Assembly: GCA_001579985.1 (NCBI GenBank)
Contig: LRSR01006679.1
Coordinates: forward strand, 1-46,192
Origin: Hypsibius dujardini
Lineage: Eukaryota > Tardigrada > Eutardigrada > Parachela > Hypsibiidae
Length of the DNA: 46,192 nucleotides
Direction of reading: 5' to 3'
In this document: positions 1 to 11,239 of the stretch, in pieces
Position numbering within the stretch: position 1 is the first letter of the stretch
Layout: every line of letters begins with the position of its first letter
Translations under genes and position numbers: made by a program
The notes under the pieces: generated by a model
The model's database searches: none
Told to the model about the DNA's origin: nothing
The model's input: only the letters and a program-made list of their open reading frames with translations

Positions 1-249
1 AGATTTCCCACCTTACCAGTTAAATGTTTCAAATAAAATTTGGAATCACTTGATACGACGACTCTCCCGTTCACTTCCCGCGTTGACCAAATGAAGCAAG
101 CTATTATTTTTACTTATACACTACTTCTGCTTGATTAGTGGGTTTTTTTGTGTTCTCGGCTTGTGAGACAGCAAAACGTCATGTCAATTCAATCAACAAT
201 CAATCCACACAATTGTAAAAAATGAGGTTTTCATTTGGCAAACCCCACA

Positions 250-660
250 AGCTCCAATCAAACGTTTTCATAATTTGTTGGTTTGCAACATGACCTGAAC
301 TTTATCCAGCAAATTTTCGTTAATTAGAAAAATTGAAACCAGTACACGCGGTTTCTAGCGTTACCCTCAAGGTTGAGTAAATGTTTGTGGTGGTTACCCT
401 GTAGTTCGGTCATTTTTTATATTTCAGGTAGATGGCTATGGAGGCTGAGCTCTCTGGTTGTCTTAGGGATTTGAGAAGCAGGGTCCCTGGGGGGAGGGAA
501 AGCTGAATTTGCTGTATTGTTTACTTTGATATCAATTGTGTGGTTTAAGAGGGTTGTTGTGCAACTACCTCGCTTATCGCAGTAGTTGATCTCCGATGTT
601 TTTTAAATAACCATCATACTTGGTGCACTATATTGCCAAGCATTTCGAAAAATTGGCGTC
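250..660. repeat. Segmental duplication copy 1 (3' flank of PC-esterase copy 1)
   Basis: This stretch matches 14050-14410 over most of its length in the same orientation. Shared words include ttggtttgcaacatgacct, accagtacacgcggtttcta and gagctctctggttg/gagttctctggctg. It lies directly downstream of the PC-esterase-like exon on the minus strand, and the match continues into the last codons of that exon (713-760 against 14448-14493). About 60 bases at 595-655 have no counterpart in the second copy. I see no coding function in it. Confidence 0.75.
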
Positions 661-712
661 TAATCAAATGGAGATCCACCCAAAAATCCCCCATCCAAAT
701 TGCAAAGGCACA

Positions 713-1040
713 CTAGTAATTACATGACATCATGGACGCGAGGTGACAAATATGGTTCAGTATAAAAGAAACATCCTTTTCTTTTGCCCGAGGCCCGAGA
801 TGGATCCCATCTAAACTGTCTTGTAAGCTGTACGCCGTCTCATATGATTTCCAGTAAGAGACTGGTGCCACATGAGAGCTGATGAGAGCAGTTTCCACAA
901 CTTTATTATATTCCCGCATGTTCTCGTTTGTAACGCCCAGATAGTTGATGCAGCTAGCGTCCAGCGGTGTCTGGGGAGCCCATACTAATGGAGTGGTCAG
1001 CCCGCTTCTTTGCAATACGGATAAAAACTTCAGGAACAAT
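713..1040 (-). CDS. PC-esterase-like (SGNH acyl-esterase) protein, last exon
   Basis: This is a terminal exon of about 108 codons entered through a TAG acceptor at 1041-1042 and ending in a stop at 713. Seen: LTTPLVWAPQ, then NENMREYNKVV, then SLDGIHLG followed by a short helix and a C. This order resembles the C-terminal half of the PC-esterase family (CAS1/NXPE-like, PF13839), where DxxH carries the catalytic Asp and His; DGIH would be that motif here. Family members act on O-acyl groups of glycans in the Golgi (known of the family). I found no upstream exons with the GDS block between 1041 and 3290, so the gene is incomplete or the exons are too diverged to see. Two further copies of this exon occur at 11240-11411 and 14448-14493, both damaged. 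Confidence 0.5.
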
Positions 1041-1199
1041 CTAGGATCGTTAAATAAGCGTTGTTACGTCGGGTCACCCAGTGATTATTATTTCGAGTCT
1101 TAACAAAGTTCTCTAGTATTACACTTATATTACAAGTGAGAATTCTTGCCAGTGTTTATTGAAAACATCATCACCCTATCTAATTAATCCACCTGCCTT

Positions 1200-1375
1200 A
1201 TAATTACACTTACATACCTCTACATATATACCTATACCTATATACCTATGCCTATACCTATACTTATACCTATATCTATATCTATATCTATATACTTATC
1301 CTTATATACTAATATACCTATATTTTTATAATTATACTTATATATTTATATTTATACAATTATATACTTAATTAA
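1200..1375. repeat. (TATACC)n / (TATA)n microsatellite
   Basis: An imperfect array of tataccta, tatctata and tatattta words, very AT-rich. A shorter ctgtctgt tract follows at about 1440-1495. The rest of 1041-1719 shows no gene. Confidence 0.8.
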
Positions 1376-1719
1376 GGTCCATAGCCGAGGGCCAGAACAC
1401 TGTATTCTAAGCTAAAACTCGTTTTAGCCAAGTATGAATGTCTGACTGTTGTCTGTCTGTCTGTGTGTCTGATTGATTGTATCTCTCTGTCTGTCCATCC
1501 AATCTGCATCGATGCTACTGTTAACGCAGCTGGATCTGATAGGCGAAACAGTGCTCAGAAAGATTGTGTTTTTGAAAATTAACAAAAAAATCAAAATTCA
1601 AATTAGAAAAATTGATTTATTAAGTAAAGTTTAGCATTCTGCGGGGCAGCAAAGCGTGCCGAATATTATGCATATTCCAACCAACAATTTTCAGAACGTC
1701 AACTCATTTTCTAGATTTA

Positions 1720-1965
1720 CTAGAGGCTCTGAGCCAAACCTAAAAAATAAACAGAGGGTGTGCGTATGCCATTATTGAGTTCGAGTCTCCCAGAAAGTTT
1801 TGTCAGCCATTTTCTAGACTTTAGGTAGAACCTTTCTCTTCCGTTTGTGATCACATGGACAGGCTTGGGGACAAAAACATTTGGAGATAGTGTCGTTTCT
1901 AATGGCAGAGAAGTACTAGTTCTACTGTAGGTCTGTTTCAACGTCACTGCCGAACCCGGTACCAA
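1720..1965 (+). repeat. Dispersed repeat, copy 1
   Basis: This segment resembles 6555-6776 in the same orientation. Shared features are gccattattga near the start, a gtcagccatt / gtctgccatt stretch, and a common right end tgccgaacccggta. The plus-strand translation is conserved between copies (AIIEFES and FCQPFS against AIIEIES and FCLPFS) but is interrupted in both. The minus strand is open for 81 codons in this copy only. I do not recognise it. The word gagttcgagtct at about 1777 resembles a pol III B box. Confidence 0.5.
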
Positions 1966-3293
1966 TTAAGGTAAGCAAGCATAATCTATTTCTTTTGGAT
2001 GAGCATTTATTTTGTTGCAATAATTGAAAAACCAAATTCGATGGGGCTGCCACTGACTACTTGTAAATGCTTTGATATACGTAGGATTTTTGAACTTTGG
2101 TCATACACCACGTGCCCACATAGGCAGATTTTGCAACGAAAAAATGTTAGTGAGTTTCATGAATCGCAGCAGAAAAACAGCGATATTCGAAAGCATTGCT
2201 GAACTCTAATCAAGACTGGAGAGAACGGCTTCTTATAAGCATCTTATAAGCAGTTTTCGCACGGACGAAAAATCTTATCCGCAAACATTTTGCAGGGAGA
2301 TTTTTGGTCGACGAAAGATAGAAGAGTTGGGACATTTGAAGACAATAAATGGACAATGGCTACCGAAAACCAATTTTGAAATCTAAAATAATTTTTTTGA
2401 CATAAAAAATAAGGCTGTGGAGGTATAGGTGGAGGAGGGACCTTGTACATAAACTGGACAATCCTTGTACCATCGCAATATACTGATGAAGCGGTACATC
2501 CGGTTTTAATTAACCCAATATCCTGCTTCGTGCTTCTCTCGCTAAAATAAGAGAAACAATGAGTTCTAGCTTTCGACTTTGATGATTTCTGCGAAAACTT
2601 GGCTTGGCCTAAAAACTATGCCGAATGAAAACCATTATGTGGGTTGAAGTAAGCACTAAGGAGTGTGCCCACCTGGTGGCGAGTCTCCTATTGCCTGATT
2701 ATCGTGTCTAGTTTCTGCGTTACGATATCCCGATTGCATAAGACCGGTTTTGTGTGCTTTATACGGGTATCGGTTCGGTCAGGAACTTCTGCCTTTCACT
2801 TCGCGCAGTAGAGAAATTTCTGGTTTCACTTTTGGAGCTGACAAAACTTCGAATCGATCGAGAAAATGTAACAGAGAGAAGCGAAGACGCATTGGTCAAT
2901 GGTGATACTAGTGCCAGTGCATTGGTCTTGATTTCTAGCGCCTCCGGGGACTTTCGTGTGGTCAGCACATCAGCTGCTCTGGTCAACCGACCCGTACTTG
3001 GAAAACGTGATCTTCAAGTCAGATAAGTACCTTTCGGAAAAAAAACACCAATCAAACAACGTGTAGTCTTGTTTGACAAACCACACCAAATCAAAAGTTT
3101 GCAAGTGACCTGAAAGCAGCTGTACTGCACCAATAAACGGTTAATTTACTTTAGCAATGACGCTGAACGGAAGGATGTTGATTAAATTATGTTAGCAAAA
3201 GGAACGTTTACAGAAAACAGTATAGTCATTCCTCAGACTCGACTTCAGCAGGCAGTCACATAATGCAGCCAGGCAGCCGCGTGGGCCTCCTTA
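1966..3293. other. No gene recognised
   Basis: I see no supported gene here. The interval 2754-3026 is open on both strands but has no recognisable protein motif. About 3040-3110 contains words resembling the 3' flank of the esterase copies (aaaccacaccaaatcaaa, gcaagtgacctgaaa). Confidence 0.4.
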
Positions 3294-3348
3294 TTACAGT
3301 ACATTTACCGATAATAATAAATCCAACATTGCAAACGCCCTTGCAAAC

Positions 3349-3716
3349 CTTTTGGCTTCTTTGAGCTCCAAAAATGGTCTTACAACAAATTTTGTTACGT
3401 TGAAAAACGAGGCGCGACGACGCATCAGATTTTTCACCGAGGCAGGATCACAAAAATTGTATAGATGACAGGGTACGTTCTGAAGGAAATTCCTAATCCA
3501 TTTGCGATATATCACCTCTGATCGCTTGGATGGTATGTTGTAGTAGGCTGTTACAACCGTCACCGTTCTGTCCAGCCGCACGCGAACGTCTGCCTCGGAC
3601 TTAAGATGGACGTAGGGCGAGTTATTCACGTCTATTAGGCTCAATATGGCTAAAATACACGACAATATCAGAATAAATATCCAAATGAACAATCTTCGTG
3701 ATCGTGTTGAAAGCAT
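3349..3716 (-). pseudogene. HtrL/YibB-type protein, copy 1, first exon only
   Basis: The exon encodes an N-terminal membrane segment (about residues 8-28, IWIFILILSCILAILSLI) and then the start of an HtrL/YibB-like domain (PF09612 type): TVTVVTAYYNIPSKRSE, CHLYNF, VRPFLELKEAK. It ends at the same splice position (AAAAG, then GTTTGC) as copies 2 and 3. I found no homologue of their second exon, with its WTDIGSFR core, between this exon and the left edge, so the copy looks truncated. Family function in animals is not established; the domain is treated as glycosyltransferase-like. It has a single unduplicated LDRTVTVVTA strand, unlike the other two copies. Confidence 0.65.
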
Positions 3717-4702
3717 AATGAAACTGACTGACTAGAAAAAAATACAACACAACAAATACTAAAATAACACGCTGAAGTAATGAATAATCTATTACAGCAT
3801 CAAAGACACTAAACGTCTGTTTTATGCAGTGATTTTTTTGTGGGAAAAAACACACCAGCCATAAAGTAACTTATTCAAGAACGGCGATGTCTTGTCGACA
3901 GTGATCTGTTGTTAGTGATCTGCTGATCTTTCAATTTTTTCTTATGCCATCGATGGCCAGATGTAACGTCGTGGAAAGGGTTGGTCTGAGCCTCGAATCG
4001 CAAAACGTTTGACAATACTTCAGCTCGCCAGTAGATGTAGTGGACATAACTACACTGTAACTGATTCCTAATAGTTACAAAACTATCATTCCGCTAATGT
4101 GGTGCTAAATGAATTTCTTCCTTTTTGGAATGATTTTTACAAAACATCTGTTTTAAATATGAATCTAGATGCTTTGAGAGTATCAAAGCGACTAACGAAA
4201 ACTAACCGCTAACGAAACAATCTAAAACTCGCTCAAGAAATCGAATGTGACCGGAAAATCTATCAAGTGTATGCTGCCCGGGACTCAGAGAGTTAAAAAA
4301 AGTCTGAATACTCATGTTTCTAGACAAATTCCTGAGATTTCCTCTGGTGCATAGTGGTGGTGTCATGGGGAGGGTGGCTGAAATTTAAAGTTGGATAGTA
4401 TTCGTGGCGGATCTTCGTAAATACTCTCAGGTCCCAAGCGGCCTGGTAATTCAGTTCTTTTTACGGGGTCATGTTTCAGAGGAAGAAAACAAGGGAGTAC
4501 AATCCACTGCTGTCGGGTGTGCGGACTTTCCTGTTAAGAATTCATTTTGGGAAATGTTTTATTGAAAAGATTTATAAAATTTCTTTGCCAATCGTGGGCT
4601 CCCACGAATGTGTTGAGCAGACGAAATCTGTAATAAAAAACAGCAACATCGTACTGTAAAAGTTGCAATTGGACAATAAAATAGAAGACAACGGAAAACC
4701 CC
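3717..4702. other. Intergenic, no gene recognised
   Basis: This lies between HtrL copy 1 and the end of the fringe-like gene. I see no supported reading frame. A 62-codon frame at 4471-4659 has no recognisable motif. Confidence 0.4.
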
Positions 4703-7700
4703 TCAAACCGACTGTGATATTATATCGGGCGATGTGAGCTTGCTGTCCGGCAAAATGAAAGTGTTGTTTGACGAGTGGCTGAGCGTGACCTGCGGAATCA
4801 AATAATCGTCAGTCACATTTACATTTCGCAGATACCGTACACTGTTCGAGCCAAGTTGAGACAGTTTCAGTGTTCTCAAACTGCGTTTTCACATTTCAAG
4901 CAGCCAATCATTCAGATAGTATATTCAGACCAGGGAGAAAACGAATTTTTTGAATTTGAAAGGTTTTCCAACAACTTTTCAGACTCAAAAACAAATGAAA
5001 CGTGAAATGAGAGATGTCCTTTTTTAATAGTTCAGAACGGCGCATTTTTCCACGCAACAAATATTGAGTTTTCTATTCCAAATTCAGCCTAAGCAATGCA
5101 TTGTGCTTTTGAAATTACGAGTATTATTTTTTAGCAAGATTAGAGCAAGGCATGATCAGTAAGATTTGGTTCCAAAAAACGAATACATGAACCAGAAGCG
5201 AACACACCATCCGAAACCTAACCGGCAAAAAAACAACGAATCAACGAAGGAGAAAAATCTTCCAAAACGAAGAAAACTTCCAATAACGCGAGCAGCCCTA
5301 AAATATCGCACATAATCGACAACACGTCATAACGTACTGTCTATCCGTCTCATGTGCATGTTGAATTGTTTTGCATGTGGCCCGCACGCATGTAGAATTG
5401 TTTCATTGTTTTTGCTTACCGCATGGTCAATATCTGTTTTGCGCAATAAGGTAAGATTGTCCAATGTGCTGTACATGGTTGGCATTTGGGTCAATGGAAC
5501 TCCTAAGATTTCTGCAAAGAATAAAGAATTCATTGTATATACCAAACGCCAGGTTCCTTACAAAACAATTTTTGCAATCACAAACCGGAAATATAAATGG
5601 ACAGAATTACATCATCACCGACACCCGGATCTACTCGTCTAGCGAATTTGGCTAGATTAAAAACATGCCGATCCTGGAGAATGGTTTTCTCCATCTTCCG
5701 CATCAGTCGATGGCTCATGCAATACGCAGGCCCATTAGCAAAGGTTACCATCCTATGATGATTCTGAAAAATTGGGATCAACGTGATGAATGTCTGGTCA
5801 CATGAAATCCATAATTAGACAGACTTACCGGGTTCGGCAATGCTTCTGGGACGAATTTGCCACGCTCATGCGCGTAGATTGTACATATTACCGAAAAATA
5901 AATTAAGCTCCAATTCTTTATAGATTTATCAGCTACAGAATGTGTGCTCATTGGTAGATCCTAAAACTCGTCGCAGTCTTGCTGTGTAACATTTGTAGAC
6001 TCCGGTGGAAATTTTCCGTGGCCCAGCGCAGTACGAAATATTAATATTTTTTCGCGTGAAACTCCAATAAATCGATTTGTGCGGCATGCTTCCTCTTAAA
6101 AAAATTATGAAGCTGCTATTATTAAGCTCTGATATTAGGCTACCTTCAGCTAGAAACTCAACTTGAACATACTTTTAATTTTTTATGAAGGCTCCAATCT
6201 TGATGACTCCTAAAATTTGCATAAATTATGATATTTCGATTCCCATTATTTTCGGATCAGTTTGTCTTTTTGCACGTTTCAGTTTCAATTTTATTTACTT
6301 TATACACGATGACCCAACACCGTAGGAGCACACTGATACCAAAATGGTTGCGAGCATGCAGCACACGGGGAAGCTTTGCACCGCAAAGCGAAAAGCAATT
6401 TTCAAAAAGCAATTTTAATGACAAAATCTTACCAAATGTCTGCCAGGTTATTGGGCACTGTATCTATCCTAGATGCACCCGGCTCATGAAAACTTGTGTG
6501 GTGGGCTATTTAAAATAGGTTTTGGTTTTTCGGAATGAAATATTTTTTTGGTAGCAAATGAGGGTATGACATGGGCCATTATTGAAATTGAGTCAGCCAT
6601 TGGTTTTTGTCTGCCATTTTCCGGGGTGTAGATTGAATTTCCCTTTTTGGCCTGTACAAGTGGATAGTCACTTGCACAGGCGTTGTAACAAAAAAATTGA
6701 GGGATTGGGATCAGCAGTGACCGAGAAATGACGGTTCTAAGTTTGTCTCAAAAGCATTGCCGAACCCGGTAAGACTGCGCTTGCCTTCCAGCGGAGAAGA
6801 TGCAGAGATGTGTTATATCCGTCGGTCAATCTCGGGGGACTCTTGCCCACGAAGATGGGTAGGGTGTGAGGATCACCCAGTGCGGCCAGCGACACGATAA
6901 GGTTGGGAATGTTTACGTATGTGTCGTCATCGAAATGGCAGAACCACCTGTGTGGTGCAAAAGAAACAGTATACGTATCCAGGTTTGCCAAATACCAATA
7001 CAAAAATATTTGTTTACTACATATATACACTGATTTATTTTAAAAGTAAATTAAAAATTATTGTTAATAATCGAATAATATAAACAAAACTGAACAACTA
7101 AATTTGTATCTGTTTAATAAATTATTATTAGCTAGTCATGTAGTTAACTATTTTAAAGTAGTAGAGTGTGTACGATTTCAGGCGTCGGATCACGTACGCC
7201 GGTAATGTTTTGGGGATCTTAAAATACATGCGTAGCTCCTCCTGGAGTTTACACATAAGGGACTGTCTGTAAAGTAAGTGTCGTTTGAGGGAAACGGGAC
7301 AAGATTGAAATTGGGGCTGACCGTACGCGTAATGCCCGACTCCGCAAAAGCTAGCGTTGTTGAAGAAAACTTGAGAACTATTTAAAGCTGGAAGACATTG
7401 CCAAGTCAAAAATTGTCGCTTCGTATTGTTGGATTGCAATAGCACAGAGTCGTGTTCCGCTTGACAGTATACATTTTTGGCCAAGTCCAATTGGAGCGGT
7501 CCGTCACTAACCACCGCAATCTATATAAGAAAAATTTGAAAGGGGTTAAGTCACATTCGTCCGGGAAACATGTTGATCTGTCCGTGTCTGTGCCTGTGTC
7601 AGTGATTGTATCTACGGCTGTGTCTGCGTCTCTGTCTGTTTTTGTGTCTGTGGCTGTGTCTGTGTCTGTGTCTGCGTCTGTGTCTGTGTCTTTTTTCTGT

Positions 7701-8178
7701 GTCCGTATTTGCGCTTCAGTCTGTACCTTGTCCGTGTTCTTATCCGTATTCGGGTCTGTGTTCATGTCTGTGTCAGCGTCTGTTAGCCATATTGTATATC
7801 ATTACAGGTTTAAAATAATCTCTTGAGAAATGAAAAAGTAAATAATTCACTGACCGCAGACACGACCGGCAATTCATTCGAAGACGTTTTAACCCTCAAA
7901 GCACATTTTATCCAGGTTTCCAGCAGAATTTTCAGCCTCGTTCGATGGTTTGCAGCAGTCGTTTTGACCGTGATAAAGAGAAAATTTGGCGTCACGTGTG
8001 CAAATTCAGCGCGGAATTTGCCGGTGCAACAGTGCTCCAATCCGTGCAAGACGACCAGCACCGTCGTAACGCAGAAACTGGAGACGATAAGCAGGAAATA
8101 GGAGGCTCGCCACCAGGAGAGCGCGCTCTTTAGCTTCAACCCACAAGACCACCCAACGTGGTGGTTCTCATTCGGCAT
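4703..8178 (-). CDS. Fringe-like beta-1,3-glycosyltransferase (GT31), seven exons
   Basis: My model joins exons 8178-7855, 7520-7198, 6947-6776, 5864-5829, 5763-5586, 5511-5420 and 4789-4703, giving 1212 nt (403 aa) with compatible phases. It starts with a type II membrane anchor (about residues 25-48, ASYFLLIVSSFCVTTVLVVL). Next come FLFITVKTT and LLETWIKC, VVSDG, the metal-binding stretch WFCHFDDDTYVN, FVGK, FANGPAYCMS (usual form GGAGYCIS), GDDVILSIYISEILGVPL (usual DDxTxGY..E.LLGV) and VTLSHSSNN (usual QVTLSYG). This order is that of fringe, which in the Golgi adds GlcNAc to O-fucose on EGF repeats such as those of Notch (known of the family). Exon 2 carries an extra Asn/Cys-rich insert before the LMCKLQEE helix. 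The 36-nt exon 4 and the weak donor of exon 3 (GTCTTA) are the least certain parts. Intron 1 holds a (TGTCTG)n array. Confidence 0.8.
6555..6776 (+). repeat. Dispersed repeat, copy 2, in intron 3 of the fringe-like gene
   Basis: This matches 1720-1965. Its right end (about 6745-6777) is also an inverted near-copy of the end of fringe-like exon 4 plus its donor site (5818-5849): both read agcattgccgaacccggtaa, on opposite strands. The repeat lies inside the gene, just downstream of exon 3 in the sense direction. No open frame. Confidence 0.55.
7560..7780. repeat. (TGTCTG)n microsatellite in intron 1 of the fringe-like gene
   Basis: About 220 bases of imperfect tgtctgtgtctg words. The long frames on both strands here (rich in DTDTD on minus, CLCL/VSVS on plus) are translations of the repeat and not proteins. 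Confidence 0.9.
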
Positions 8179-8830
8179 AGTTTGTAGGCGCGAGACCGCA
8201 GAAATTATCAGGAAAAATAAAGCACTGTATGGGGTTAAGTCGATAGAGAATGTTTATGGGAGTACTTCAACATTTCAAGCCACAGTTCGAAATAAAATGG
8301 CTGGCCCTGATGTGTTGGGTCGATCAGAAGTGAAATCAGTAGCTATTTTTCTTGGCACATGCACTCTCGAGTAGACGTAAATTGCAGTTCGAATTTTAGT
8401 TTGGCAACAACGATATACTGGTCAATGAACTCACACTAGAAATGCTGGGGCTGCAAAATCTTGCTTGACCGGTAGGTTTTAAATCTGTTGCATCGGTGAA
8501 GAGCTTTGAATGGTGATCTCACCTGACACACGATTATTACTTTGCAATACACCCAAGCCATTTTGTACAGAATCGGGCACTTTGTCGTTATTTAATTTTG
8601 CCAAACTTGCGGGCAAATGATTCGATCACTGACAGTAAACTGCTTATACAGAAAGATCATTTTGTGCACAGCATTTTTATTTGGAACCTTCCTTTAATTT
8701 CCGGCATATTTATCTCCATTTCACACTCGAATACTTCCCCTAATAGTAATGCATACAAATATTTCAATTTGTGGGATAAGATTAATGTCAAAATTAGATA
8801 TATGATAATCCGTTTTGTGCGCTTTTTCAG
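8179..8830. other. Divergent intergenic region between fringe-like and GT92-like genes
   Basis: The two genes point away from each other across this interval, so it should hold both promoters and the missing 5' exon of the GT92-like gene. A short frame from an ATG at about 8617 (MIRSLTVNCLYRK, then a hydrophobic stretch ending in GTFL) looks like a membrane anchor, but a stop follows at once and I see no donor to join it on. I see no TATA box. Confidence 0.35.
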
Positions 8831-9726
8831 GAACCCAAACCTATTTTATCGCCTTCGCAGCCTCATCACAACCTGAATCCAGTAATGGAACTCAACTGGA
8901 GCCAAAATCGTATCGTAATCTGCGCAATGATTCGGAATGATCAGCCGCATCTCCTGGAATGGATCGAATTCCACCGGCTGCAGGGTGTCGATCAGTTCAT
9001 CCTATACGACGACGGAAGCAACGACGACACCGACATCATCCCTTTGCTGTACCGGAGCGTCGGTCTTCCAGACACGGTCAACATTTTCTCCTCAAATTTC
9101 CTCCGCCAATCCCAGACATTACAACACACCCTCATACATCATGAAACGAACCAACGTTCGGTGCTCGATCACTGCCATCGTCGGTTCGGTCCTAGGACCG
9201 ACTGGATGTTACTCATCGACATTGATGAATTTACCTATTCCCCTCGTTATCTGTCACTAACGTTTTTCCTCAGGAAGCGGGAAAGCGGAAACATTATTCC
9301 ATAAACGAAGTTAAATACGGAACAAATAATAGGACAAAAACGCCGAAAAGCAATTTGTTCTTGGAGCCTGAGAGAATGGGTGTTTTTGAAAGGGAATGTT
9401 GGCTAGATTTGCTGATTGACCAGAGCATAAGGCGAGCTTCAAGACAGAAGCTTGATAAGGGTTTTGATACGTTACATTCCAATAACTGTGTTAGTAAGAC
9501 GTTTAAGGATAGTTATTGCGGAGAGGGTGGAAAGAAAACTTTGTTTCGTCCACTAACCTGTCGATTCGGATGCTTGGGCGTTCACGGCTGCGAAAGATTC
9601 CGCGTTCGTGGAGCGGTGCAGGGCAACTGGCCATGGGCCAACTTGTCGGATCTTCGGATCGACCATTTCTACTTCCGTTCCACTGACAAGGGGTCGAAAT
9701 GGAATTACAGATTCCTGTTTCCCTGA
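8831..9726 (+). pseudogene. GT92-family (DUF23) glycosyltransferase-like gene, probably frameshifted
   Basis: An exon opens after the acceptor gcgctttttcag at 8830. It reads VICAMIRNDQPHLLEWIEFH, then RLQGVDQFILYDDGSNDD, then DWMLLIDIDEF, which are the RNE..LLEW, LYD.gS.D and D.DEF blocks of glycosyltransferase family 92. The frame closes at 9301-9303. The rest of the domain continues in another frame from about 9274: PERMGVFERECW, GVHGCERF, then LRIDHFYFRS (usual lrlnHYr.kS), to a stop at 9724-9726. A tctgtcactaacgtttttcctcag sequence at 9250-9273 looks like a 3' splice site, but no donor gives a normal-size intron (the best candidate would be about 30 nt). So this is either a frameshifted pseudogene, a very small intron, or a sequence error. 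GT92 enzymes are Golgi galactosyltransferases in animals (known of the family). Confidence 0.6.
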
Positions 9727-10122
9727 TTTTGTTTTCACAAATAATGGACTTAATATGTACATTTCAGAAAAATATTTCATTTGCAATTGAGCTCCCGTAC
9801 ACTTACCAAAAACAAATTTCAAAGTTCCTGGAATGCATATCCTCTTTACTGTGAATTTTAATTGTTGATTGGCTGATTCATTCACACGTAAAACGTCTTT
9901 TTTTATTCCCTTGTCGGCGTTCCAGATACACAATTTTTTTTACGTTAATGAAAGACATAAAAACTCACACCACCACAATGGTGGAGAGAATTAAAGTAAG
10001 GCCTCGCTATGTAAATGTATCACACGGCTTACCACGGTTACATATGGCAGACCGTGTGGAAGAAACAACAATTTTGACCTGATGCACACTGTGTGCAGTA
10101 GCAATCGCTTGTTGTACATTAA
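9727..10122. other. No gene recognised
   Basis: The minus strand is open for 126 codons over 9553-9933, overlapping the GT92-like exon, but I recognise nothing in it. I take it as a shadow of the plus-strand exon. Confidence 0.35.
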
Positions 10123-10426
10123 GGGTATTAAAAGTTCGCTTATTTACAGCGTTTATTTCGCTGTTTCAAAATCGCTAATCTCCCTGGTTTTGCACGCCCG
10201 TGCAACGGTGATACGCCCCCCTGGCTTACCTGAGGCTATGTCTCTTTCGCTAATCTCTCAACTGAGATGGACCACTCACAAGACAGATGCACACAATTAG
10301 CGAGCAGATAACCAAGAAAAGAAGCTCCTTGGCTCCTTCAAAACCTCGCGTACCTTCAAAACCAGGGAGATTAGCGAGTTTGAAATGACGCAATAAACGC
10401 TGCAAATAAACAAACTTTGAATACCC
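10123..10426. mobile_element. MITE-like element, 304 bp, with ~70-bp terminal inverted repeats
   Basis: The left end reads gggtattaaaagttcgctta and continues through ttacagcgtttatttcgctg to gctaatctccctggttttg. The right end is the reverse complement (ggtattcaaagtttgttta, gcagcgtttattgcg, gctaatctccctggttttg) with few mismatches. There is no coding capacity between the arms. I cannot define the target duplication with confidence. Confidence 0.75.
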
Positions 10427-10672
10427 TCATTCTAAAGTGTGTCTGTACCAGTCTTACGCCGAAATTTAATCCCTATGGCCCGACCCAAAGCCCAAAACGA
10501 TAAGATGAGCCCGATAAACCTAGGTACGGGCGACTTTGTACACCACTTAAAAGATTCAGGGCCACATTCAGAAATCTTGCGCTTCTGGCCCATGTTACGG
10601 ATGGACTTGTTAATGTTACAAAACAACGGCTTCTCAAAGGATAGGGATGATTTTTCCACTGGAATGGTCTTA

Positions 10673-11231
10673 CAAGGAAACGGAACGATAGTGGACACGC
10701 TGATCTCTCTGAATTTGTTTTTGAAAATAGTGGAATAAGTTAATAGATTTTAACAAAAAATGTCATCTGCAAACAAGCTCTGGTTTGAGCGGGAAAAAAT
10801 TCGAAGCGATAGTTCCGCGGGTTTCGCAATCAGTTTAATTGTTGATTGTTTGATTTATGCTCTATCAAAACTCAATTAAATTTTTTCACCACTGTAAAAC
10901 GTCCTTTTTTGAAAACGTCTGATTCCAAGATTTTTGACATTCTTCCGCTCTAAATTCGATTTGAAATCAATTGACATCAACAGAATATTTTTTGGATGCC
11001 AGAGGGCGGAGTTATAGGCTAGTTTCAATCCAGTTTTGATAGAGCATAAATCAAACAATCAACGTTGAATTGAATGGGAAACCCGCGAAACCATCGGAAA
11101 ACTTTCGAATTTTCTCCCGCTCAAACCAGAGCTCGTTTGCAAATGACTTTTTTTGTTAAAATCTATTAAGTTAGTCCTTTATTTTCAAACACAAATTCAG
11201 AGAGATCAGCGTGTCCGCTACCGTTCCCTTG
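10673..11231. mobile_element. Fold-back element, ~560 bp, arms ~200 bp
   Basis: The arms 10673-10875 and about 11033-11231 are inverted copies. Shared words (one strand) are ggacacgctgatctctctga, gctctggtttgagcggga, and gttttgatagagcataaatc at the loop side. The loop is about 157 bases. The element abuts the broken PC-esterase copy 2 and probably cut it. The left flank (10439-10672) is open on both strands but I recognise no protein there. Confidence 0.75.
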
Positions 11232-11239
11232 TTAATCTA

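Noticed and set aside
2754-3026. 90-codon plus frame, also open on minus
   Set aside because: No motif, no signal, no splice context; both strands open suggests chance.
7406-7765. Minus frame with DTDTDTATDT
   Set aside because: It covers the TGTCTG array in intron 1 of the fringe-like gene.
9553-9933. 126-codon minus frame
   Set aside because: The plus strand over the same bases fits the GT92 C-terminal pattern (GVHGCERF, LRIDHFYFRS); the minus reading has no recognisable motif.
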